DNA from: Acidobacteriota bacterium
Lineage (GTDB): Bacteria > Acidobacteriota > UBA6911
DNA length: 64,000 nt
Assembly: GCA_012719355.1 (NCBI GenBank)
Contig: JAAYAM010000100.1
Location: 1 to 64,000, forward strand
Direction: 5' to 3'
Part shown: one piece after another, positions 56,696 through 64,000 of the stretch
How the letters are laid out: the number at the start of each line of letters is the position of its first letter
How positions within the stretch are numbered: the stretch's first letter is position 1
Notes under the pieces: model-generated
Database searches by the model: none
What the model was told of the DNA's origin: nothing
What the model saw: only the letters and a program-made list of their open reading frames with translations
Program-made: the position numbers and the translations under genes

Positions 56696-57880
56696 TTACG
56701 CTTCTACGATTTCCGATCTGTTCTCTCTGGCAGCAGCGACGGGCTTCTGTCGCTTCAGCGAGAGGATCATAAGATAGACGAAACAGGTAAGGGGTACTAT
56801 ATAGGAAATTTCATCCCATCCCAGATCGAAAAACCAGCTCATCAGAAGCGGCAGCAATGCACCTCCCGAAATTGCCATGCACATCAGGCCACTGAGTTCA
56901 TTTGCGCACTCAGGCTTGTCTTCCACTGTGATGGAGAAGAGCACCGGCCAGATATTCGCGAAACCCAATCCGGCCGCGACGACTCCGACAACCGCGAGTG
57001 ACTCGAGCCCGGTCATGAGTGCTGCTGCGCCGGCAAGTCCCAGGAGCGCGGAAATTCTGAAACACGTGCGTGGCGTCATGACGGTGAGGACCGCGCTCCC
57101 CAGAAGCCGGCCGATCGTCAGCAACAGAAAGAAAAGCGCCGGGCCGTACCGGTTGGCCGCCAGTTCGTCCATGCCGAAGCCCTGAAGCGTGGGTTTCAGA
57201 AAGCGTCCCATACACGATTCCGCCCCCACGTACAAAAAGATTCCGAGTACGGCAAGAAGGAAGATCGGATGCTTCAGAAGTGCGACGCTTGATCCAAGGC
57301 TGGGCGGCTTCTCTGCCTTTGTTTCCTCGACCTTAAGAGCGGAGATTGCGATAAAGGCGAGTACCATCAGAACAAAGAAGAGCGGGAAAGCCCCTCGCCA
57401 TTCCATGCCTGCCAGCAATGCGATTCCCGCAACAGCGCTTATCAGGTAGGTGGATGCGGTGCTGCCTATGCCTTTGATTCCCTGGGCCAGACTGAGGTTG
57501 CGACTGTAGGCTCCCTCAGGACTGACGTCGCGCATGATGGGATTGCCGGCCACCTGAAGAAAAGTTGTGCCGATTCCAAGAAGGAATATGCATCCCAGCA
57601 GAAGACCGAAACCAGGCATGTGCAGTGACGGCAGCAGGAGAGCAACCGCATTGAGGCCAAGCCCCAGCATGAGAAGCCTCTTCTTGCCGATGCGTGCAGC
57701 CAGGAGCCCTCCCGGAATGCTGAAAAGAGCGAAGGCGATGAAAACGAAAAAAGGGAGCAGGGTGGCCATGAGGTTGCTGAGTTCGTACTGTCTTCTCACG
57801 CCATCAGACATGGGCCCCATGGCATCCGCGAGTCCCATCAGGAAGAATGCCAGGAATATAGGGAGTGTTTTCAGCCGCAT
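56696..57880 (-). CDS. MFS sugar transporter (FucP/GlcP-like)
   Basis: LPIFLAFFLMGLADAMGPMSDGVRRQYELS and 12-TM pattern. Confidence 0.85.
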   Translation of the reverse strand: MRLKTLPIFLAFFLMGLADAMGPMSDGVRRQYELSNLMATLLPFFVFIAFALFSIPGGLLAARIGKKRLLMLGLGLNAVALLLPSLHMPGFGLLLGCIFLLGIGTTFLQVAGNPIMRDVSPEGAYSRNLSLAQGIKGIGSTASTYLISAVAGIALLAGMEWRGAFPLFFVLMVLAFIAISALKVEETKAEKPPSLGSSVALLKHPIFLLAVLGIFLYVGAESCMGRFLKPTLQGFGMDELAANRYGPALFFLLLTIGRLLGSAVLTVMTPRTCFRISALLGLAGAAALMTGLESLAVVGVVAAGLGFANIWPVLFSITVEDKPECANELSGLMCMAISGGALLPLLMSWFFDLGWDEISYIVPLTCFVYLMILSLKRQKPVAAARENRSEIVEA

Positions 57881-57881
57881 T

Positions 57882-59183
57882 TCAGTTCCTTACACGAGTC
57901 TCCAGCACTTCCGCCGGTCGACCGGCTTCAATTGGTTTTGGTGCGCGCAGCAGCCACCACAAAAAGGTGACGCCGATGATATCCAGAAAAGCGATGATGA
58001 TGAAGATCGGTCCGTATCCAATTGTCTCCGCCACGTAACCTACAACCGCGGTGAAGAACATTCCGCCAAGAACGGCTGTCGTTCCTGACAGGCCGTTGGC
58101 AGTCGCCACCGTCGACTTGGGGAAAAGATCCGCAGGCAGTGTCATCAGTGTAGAAGACATCGCCTGGTGAGCAAATGCCCCGACACAGAAAAAGAAAATC
58201 GCCCACCCAGGCGAAGGTGCGCGCCCGATGAAAATCGCAAATACCATTATGAGAGCGGCGGTCGCTGCAGAGCACTTGCGCGCCGTCATCACCGACATTT
58301 TCAACTTGCCGATGAAAAACGGCGACAATGCGCCGCCGAAGACAGAACCCAGATCAGCAGCCAGCCAGGGGAGCCAGGCAAAATAGCCGATCTGCTTCAG
58401 GTCCATATGCCGTTCCGTATAAAGATAAAGTGGGATCCAGTAGGTGAAAAACTGCCAGGCAGGCTCCGAGAAGAAACGTGCGATTCCGATGGCCCAGAAG
58501 TTGCGCTGGTACAGAACGATCTTCCATACGCCTTCTCCTGATTTTCTTTCCTCCACCAGCAACTCTCGCTGCCCCTCGTTGATGACCGCCAGTTCTGCTT
58601 TGGAGATGAAGGGATGCTTTTCGGGATCTCGGTAGAAGAAGAGCCACAGCCCCAGCCAGACAAATCCGAAAGCGCCGGTGACGACGAAGGCTGTCTTCCA
58701 GTTTGATACCGTAAGTATGTATACGACCAGCGGAGTCGCGATGATGGCTCCAAACCCCGCTCCCATATTAATGATGCCGGTTGCGAGCGTTCTCTCCTTT
58801 GGGCTGAACCACTGACTGACCGTCTTTGCCGCGCCGGGGAAATTGCCTGCTTCCGTCATGCCCAGCAGCGCGCGGTACACGGCAAATGACTTCCAGCCGG
58901 TCGCAAACGCTGTCGCCATCTGGGCAATCGACCAGCTGATAATCGAGAGCGTAAACCCGAGTCTGAGCTTCAGCCAGTCGATGATACGTCCCGAAATCGG
59001 CATCATTATGAGGTAGGCGAGCTGAAATGCCATGGCAATGCGGGAAAACTGGATTTCCTTTATGTCGAGATCTTCTCTCAGGACGGGCCCGACCACAGAC
59101 AGTACCTGCCGGTCGAGATAATTGATGGTCGTGATCCCTGTAAGAAGGATAACGATCCACCACCGCACGTTCTTCATCTCGAA
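57882..59183 (-). CDS. MFS hexuronate-type transporter (ExuT-like)
   Basis: MKNVRWWIVILLTGITTINYLDRQVLSVVGPVLREDL; AGNFPGAAKTVSQWFSPKERTLATGI. Exact start uncertain; ORF-track residues upstream overlap uxaC. Confidence 0.85.
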   Translation of the reverse strand, partial: FEMKNVRWWIVILLTGITTINYLDRQVLSVVGPVLREDLDIKEIQFSRIAMAFQLAYLIMMPISGRIIDWLKLRLGFTLSIISWSIAQMATAFATGWKSFAVYRALLGMTEAGNFPGAAKTVSQWFSPKERTLATGIINMGAGFGAIIATPLVVYILTVSNWKTAFVVTGAFGFVWLGLWLFFYRDPEKHPFISKAELAVINEGQRELLVEERKSGEGVWKIVLYQRNFWAIGIARFFSEPAWQFFTYWIPLYLYTERHMDLKQIGYFAWLPWLAADLGSVFGGALSPFFIGKLKMSVMTARKCSAATAALIMVFAIFIGRAPSPGWAIFFFCVGAFAHQAMSSTLMTLPADLFPKSTVATANGLSGTTAVLGGMFFTAVVGYVAETIGYGPIFIIIAFLDIIGVTFLWWLLRAPKPIEAGRPAEVLETRVRN

Positions 59184-59208
59184 TTTTCTTTTCACGGAAG
59201 TCACCCGC

Positions 59209-60654
59209 TCAAAGCCTGTAAGATTTTTTCGGCAGTGTATATGCCAGATCCACTGCCAGCTCTCTTGCTTCGTCTTCCTCAACCCTGTGCTCGGCCACGA
59301 GGCGTGCAAGGAATGCGCAGTCAACCCGTCTGGCCACATCGTGACGTGCAGGTATGGAAGGGAATGCTCGCGTATCGTCGTTGAATCCCACGGTATTGTA
59401 AAAACCTGCCGTTTCGATGACCCGCTCGCGGTAGAAACGCATGCCTTCGGGACTGTCGTAGAACCACCACGCAGGGCCAAGTTTCAGTACGGGATAATGT
59501 CCCGCCATGGGAGCCAGTTCCCGCGAATAGGTCGATTCGTCCAGAGTGAAAAGTATAATTGAAAGCCGTCTGTCGTTGCCGAAGCGGTCGAACAGCGGCT
59601 TCATGGCATGTACGTAATCAATCCGCGTCGGGATATCCGCGCCTTTGTCTCTGCCGAACGCGTGAAAAACGGCTGCGTTGTGATTGCGGAAGGATCCCGG
59701 ATGTATCTGCATCACCAGGCCGTCCTCGATACTCATCCGTGCCATCTCGATCAGCATTTGCCCACGGAACTGCTCGCTCTCCTCTGGAGTGATTCTTCGC
59801 AGCAAAGCTTTATTCAACAGAGACTCGCATCGGGTGCGGGGGAGGTCAAAAGTCGCGGCGGAGGGATGCCCGTGATCGGTAGCGGTTGCCCCGAGTTCTG
59901 TGAAGAAACGGCGGCGTTCGAAGAGAGCGCGTAGATAGCCCTGCCATGATGCCGTGTTCTCGCCGGTGATCCGGCCGAGTCGCAGGACATTGGACTCAAA
60001 TTCCGGGAGTTCGGGGTCGACAACCGGATCGGGCCGAAAAGTGGGAATAATGCGCCCCTTCCATCCCGAGTCGCGGAGTTTCTGATGATGCGCAAGCGAG
60101 TCGAGCGGCGAATCAGTTGTTGCGAGCACCTCGATGTTGAACCGATCAAAGAGTGCACGCGGGCGGAAATCGGGTCGGGTGAGGCAGTCGGCGATCCAGT
60201 CGTAAATGTGGTCTGCCGACTCAGCCGACAGCTTCACTTGCACTTCGAACAGTTCATGCAGCACGTATTCCATCCACATACGTGTCGGAGTGCCGCGGAA
60301 CAGATGCCAATGGCCGGCAAACAGGCGCCAGATCCTGCGGGGGTCTCTTTCGACCGGGCCGCCGTCGAGCCTCGGAATTCCGAGATCTTCGAGCGGAACA
60401 CCCTGGCTGTACAGCATCCGGTAAATGTAATGGTCCGGGATCACAAGTAAGGCAGCGGGATCGGGAAAGGGCTCATCTTCAGAGAACCACTTTGGATCGG
60501 CATGGCCGTGTGGACTGATTATCGGCAGATTTCTGACTTCCGCGTAAAGACTGCGCGCGATCTCCCGCTGTACGGGATCAGATGGAAAGAGCCTGTCCTG
60601 ATTGAGAGGGGACATACATCGTAACCACAGAAAACCGGGATTGCTGAATTGCAC
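59209..60654 (-). CDS. uxaC: Glucuronate (uronate) isomerase
   Basis: ISPHGHADPKWFSEDEPFPDPAALLVIPDHYIYRMLYSQG; QIHPGSFRNHN; FNDDTRAFPSIPARHDVARR. Confidence 0.95.
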   Translation of the reverse strand: MQFSNPGFLWLRCMSPLNQDRLFPSDPVQREIARSLYAEVRNLPIISPHGHADPKWFSEDEPFPDPAALLVIPDHYIYRMLYSQGVPLEDLGIPRLDGGPVERDPRRIWRLFAGHWHLFRGTPTRMWMEYVLHELFEVQVKLSAESADHIYDWIADCLTRPDFRPRALFDRFNIEVLATTDSPLDSLAHHQKLRDSGWKGRIIPTFRPDPVVDPELPEFESNVLRLGRITGENTASWQGYLRALFERRRFFTELGATATDHGHPSAATFDLPRTRCESLLNKALLRRITPEESEQFRGQMLIEMARMSIEDGLVMQIHPGSFRNHNAAVFHAFGRDKGADIPTRIDYVHAMKPLFDRFGNDRRLSIILFTLDESTYSRELAPMAGHYPVLKLGPAWWFYDSPEGMRFYRERVIETAGFYNTVGFNDDTRAFPSIPARHDVARRVDCAFLARLVAEHRVEEDEARELAVDLAYTLPKKSYRL

Positions 60655-60659
60655 AGACC

Positions 60660-61439
60660 TCAGATCTGGTTGACGCCGCTGGCGAGGATGCCGCCGTCAA
60701 TGACGATGATCTCGCCGTTTACGAAACTGGCAGCGTCCGATGCCAGATACACCGCGGCGCCGGCGACTTCTTCCAACCTGCCGAAACGCTTCAACGGCGT
60801 CCTCATCAGGACTTCACGTCCGCGCGGAGTCCCTTCCAGCATTTTCTGAGTCAATTGCGTCAGGAAGAAGCCAGGCGCAATCCCGTTCACGTTCACTCCC
60901 AGCGGTCCCCATTCGATCGCGAGAGATCTGGTGAGCGCCGCAGCCCCTGACTTGGCAGCAGCATAGCTGGTCACTCGGTATAAAGCCACAAAAGAACTCA
61001 TGGAAAGAATATTGATGACTCTTCCGTATCCGTTTTCGAGCATATGCCTGCCGAAGATCTGGCAGGCGCGCAGTGTCCCCGTCAGGTTGATCTCCAGGAT
61101 TCTGTTCCAGTCCTCTTCAGTGATGTCCAGGGTCGGGATGAGCTGGCTTTTCCCTGCGCAATTGACCAGGATGTCGATCCTGCCGCATTCCGCTACAGCT
61201 GCATCCCGCAGACGTTCAAGAGAACTCCGGTCCGTAACATCGCTTGTTTTCCGGATCGTGCGACGTCCGTATTGCTCGATTTCGGACGCGACGCGGTTGA
61301 CGTGTTCCGCGTCCCTGGAAGATGCGATGACATTGGCGCCGGCTTCAGCGAGGCCAAGGCTGATGGCTCTTCCGATTCCCGTTGTTCCCCCGATAGTCAC
61401 CGCATTACGGCCTTCGAGGCTCAAAGCTTTAAGTCCCAT
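60660..61439 (-). CDS. SDR-family oxidoreductase (gluconate 5-dehydrogenase/KduD-like)
   Basis: AVTIGGTTGIGRAISLGLAEAGA; YAAAKSGAAALTRSLAIEWGPLGVNVNGIAPGFF. Confidence 0.88.
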   Translation of the reverse strand: MGLKALSLEGRNAVTIGGTTGIGRAISLGLAEAGANVIASSRDAEHVNRVASEIEQYGRRTIRKTSDVTDRSSLERLRDAAVAECGRIDILVNCAGKSQLIPTLDITEEDWNRILEINLTGTLRACQIFGRHMLENGYGRVINILSMSSFVALYRVTSYAAAKSGAAALTRSLAIEWGPLGVNVNGIAPGFFLTQLTQKMLEGTPRGREVLMRTPLKRFGRLEEVAGAAVYLASDAASFVNGEIIVIDGGILASGVNQI

Positions 61440-61492
61440 GATTATTTCTCTGCAAAACAGTTTTCAGTCAAAGTTCCTGACAATATCGCGAT

Positions 61493-63898
61493 CTACTTTA
61501 CAGTGAGAGTCGTCTCGATGAGATCGACGGAGTTGCCGCCTGCCATGATCTTGAAAGTTCCAGGTTCTACGACACGCCGCATATCGCGGTTCAGGAACGA
61601 CAGTTCTTCCAGGCCGAGCGTGAACTCCACCTTCTTTGTTTCGCCGGGATCGATTGTGATTCGACGAAAGCCCCGCAGTTCTTTAACCGGCCTCGTAACT
61701 GAACTCACTTCATCACGAATGTAGAGCTGCACCACTTCATCGCCGCGTACTGCACTGGAATTTGTCACCTCGACTGAAACCGTGGTCTTTCCCCCGGTCC
61801 CGATAGTATCAGGTGAGAGCGACAGGTTCCCGTATGTGAAGGTCGAATAACTGAGTCCCCAGCCGAACGGGTAAAGCGGCGTCGATGACGAGTCTACGTA
61901 GTCAAGCCGTGCTGATGGTTTCTGCGAATAGTAATTTGTCAGATGGCCCGCGGAACGGGGAATGGAAATCGGCAGCTTGCCTCCGGGGTTATACTCCCCG
62001 AACAAAACGTCAGCAACCGCTGTTCCGGTTTCCTGTCCGAGATACCATCCCTCGAGAATGGCCGGGACGTTGTCCGCGATGAAATTGATCGAATTCGGAC
62101 GGCCATGAATCAGGAACACAACCAAAGGTTTACCCAGCGGGAGGAGGGCTTTCACAAGATCGTCCTGATTCCCGAGCAGATCGAGGCTGCTCCGGTCTCC
62201 GAGGTGGTTTTCCCATGCTTCCCGGCAGGTCTGGTCATTGCCGCCCAAAGCGAGGATAATCAGGTCTGATTTTCTTGCGGTCTCTACGGCTTCCTGAATG
62301 CGCTTTGCATTCAGGACCGGATCGCCGAGTGTGACCTTATTCTCATATATCGGCATTGTCTCTGAATCCCCGACTGTTTCGGTAATCCTCGTGCCGAGCG
62401 CGTAGACTATCTCGACTTCCGGTTCAACTCTGGCTTTGATTCCGTCGAGGATGCTGACTCCGCGTCCGGGCATGCCGCTGTAGCCGCCCAGGTGCACTTC
62501 CTTGGCATTGGGGCCGATGACGGCAATTCGCTTGTAGTTTTCCTTCTTCAGCGGAAGAAGGCCTCCCTCGTTCTTCAGAAGGATGATCGATTTCCTCGCC
62601 GCCTCGAGTGCAAGGCGCTGATGCTCCTCGCTGTTTGTGACCTTTTCCGCGACAGCTGGATCGACGAAGGGATCGTCGAAGAGCCCGGTAAGGAACTTTG
62701 ATCTCAGAATCCGGGCGACGGCGCGGTCTATGTAGGCTTCGGATACTTTCCCCTGCTTCAACTGGTCCAGCAGGAGGCCATTTGTTTCAAGGTACGGGAG
62801 CTCGATATCCACGCCGGATTCCAACGCCAGTTTAGCCGCTTCTGCATCCGTGGCGACAACATGGTGTTTGCTCCTCAGTTGCCTAATGCCGAAGTAGTCA
62901 GAGACGACCGTGCCTGTGAATCCCCACTCCTGCCTCAGAATTGTCTCCAGCAGGAACCTGTTTCCATGTGAAGGAACCCCATCGATTTCGTTGTAGGAGG
63001 CCATGACACTCTGGATGCCAGCTTCCCTCACGGCTGCTTCGAACGGTTTCAGAAAGTATTCACGGACGATGCGCTCCGAATAGTTGCCCGGGCCAACGTT
63101 TGAGCCTCCTTCGGGCTGGCCATGCACGGCAAAATGTTTCGCTGTTGCGATCACGTGGGATTTGTCGATCACGGGGCCGGTTCCCTGAAAGCCTCGCACA
63201 GCCGCGACTCCCATCCTCGCCGCCAGGTAAGGATCTTCGCCGTAGGTTTCTTCGGTTCGTCCCCATCTGGGATCTCTAGCAATGTCGAGCACGGGCGTCA
63301 GGCACTGCTGTGCTCCGCGTGTTCTGACCTCAAGGGCGGTTGCAGAGAACACCTTCTCGACGATTTCGGGATCCCACGACGAGGCAAGCGCAAGAGCCTG
63401 TGGAAAGGAAGTGCCTTTGTTTGCCGCATGTCCGTGAAGGCACTCTTCATGGAACAGAACCGGTATTCCCAGCAGTGTGTTTTCCTTCACCCACTGCTGA
63501 ATGGTATTTGTGAACTCAGCCATCTCACGCGGACCGCGCATCATGCTGGGACGCGATATCTGGCCGATTCCATGCTTCAGGAACGTCGCGGCCTGATCCG
63601 GCAGAAAATTCCCCTTTTGATCGACCAGTGATGACTTGGAATCTGATCCTACCGCTGTCCGGTCCATGGCACTGATGAGCTGGGCTACCTTTTCCTCCGG
63701 AGTCATGCGGGAGAGGAGATCGGAAATTCGCTGTTCAATGGGAAGCCGCGGGTCCCGGTACGGGAAACCGGTTTGTGCACAAAGAGAGCCGGCAGTCGCG
63801 GAGCAGATCAGCAGAAAAAGAGCGATTTTCGACATGCGTGCAGACGCTTTCGGATGCTTCGCCATCATGTCCTCCAGGGTGAAGGGCCTTGTTTGCAA
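61493..63898 (-). CDS. Secreted GH3 beta-glucosidase-like protein
   Basis: Signal peptide (ARMSKIALFLLICSATAGSLCAQ); RISDLLSRMTPEEK, GIPVLFHEECLHG, TPVLDIARDPRWGRTEETYGEDPYL; Fn3-like C-terminus. Confidence 0.93.
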   Translation of the reverse strand: MQTRPFTLEDMMAKHPKASARMSKIALFLLICSATAGSLCAQTGFPYRDPRLPIEQRISDLLSRMTPEEKVAQLISAMDRTAVGSDSKSSLVDQKGNFLPDQAATFLKHGIGQISRPSMMRGPREMAEFTNTIQQWVKENTLLGIPVLFHEECLHGHAANKGTSFPQALALASSWDPEIVEKVFSATALEVRTRGAQQCLTPVLDIARDPRWGRTEETYGEDPYLAARMGVAAVRGFQGTGPVIDKSHVIATAKHFAVHGQPEGGSNVGPGNYSERIVREYFLKPFEAAVREAGIQSVMASYNEIDGVPSHGNRFLLETILRQEWGFTGTVVSDYFGIRQLRSKHHVVATDAEAAKLALESGVDIELPYLETNGLLLDQLKQGKVSEAYIDRAVARILRSKFLTGLFDDPFVDPAVAEKVTNSEEHQRLALEAARKSIILLKNEGGLLPLKKENYKRIAVIGPNAKEVHLGGYSGMPGRGVSILDGIKARVEPEVEIVYALGTRITETVGDSETMPIYENKVTLGDPVLNAKRIQEAVETARKSDLIILALGGNDQTCREAWENHLGDRSSLDLLGNQDDLVKALLPLGKPLVVFLIHGRPNSINFIADNVPAILEGWYLGQETGTAVADVLFGEYNPGGKLPISIPRSAGHLTNYYSQKPSARLDYVDSSSTPLYPFGWGLSYSTFTYGNLSLSPDTIGTGGKTTVSVEVTNSSAVRGDEVVQLYIRDEVSSVTRPVKELRGFRRITIDPGETKKVEFTLGLEELSFLNRDMRRVVEPGTFKIMAGGNSVDLIETTLTVK

Positions 63899-64000
63899 TC
63901 CTGTAAATGCGTGGTACTATAGCACTTCACGAAAAGTGACGCACCCATAGAATTTCAGCAGAGCAACAGACGGCCGGTAGTCCGGGGCACGTCCGCCGGG

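Noticed and set aside
1-64000. CRISPR arrays, prophage, transposases, rRNA operons
   Set aside because: No regularly spaced repeats, integrase/transposase motifs or rRNA signatures were seen by reading the sequence and ORF track.

Overview
High-GC bacterial chromosome window, probably Acidobacteriota. That assignment is an inference from the CarboxypepD_reg-type TonB receptor, the alternative complex III/cox operon and the general gene style. The window is densely coding, and I saw no rRNA, convincing tRNA, CRISPR array or mobile element. Main blocks, left to right: (1) aromatic amino-acid genes: DAHP synthase, a prephenate dehydrogenase-chorismate mutase fusion, and a chorismate mutase-prephenate dehydratase-ACT-DAHP synthase fusion; (2) an MFS transporter, a phasin-like protein, and a GH3 glycosidase with a GPH sugar transporter; (3) rpoD and an MlaE-MlaF-MCE locus; (4) a large TonB-dependent receptor; (5) a complete ActABCDEF-SCO-CoxBACD respiratory operon; (6) an HtrA protease and a 2076-aa TamB-Omp85 fusion; (7) a redox/catabolic locus with two UroD-family proteins, a Tat ferredoxin, an AOR-family W/Mo enzyme, a UGSC-like protein, a flavoprotein, a stand-alone molybdenum hydroxylase and an OPT transporter; (8) a uronate/sugar locus (ROK, MFS, MFS, UxaC, SDR, GH3). 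The strongest observations not explained by the ORF track are: (a) an in-frame UGA replacing the first Cys of the CPYC active site in a PDO/glutaredoxin-like protein, which is a candidate selenoprotein split into two ORFs; (b) an unlisted 16-codon leader peptide MSRRFYYCFSSYATDP with an attenuator-like hairpin upstream of DAHP synthase/tyrA; (c) a single polypeptide joining TamB to a multi-POTRA Omp85 barrel; (d) the W/Mo-enzyme-UroD locus with a structured 5' leader.
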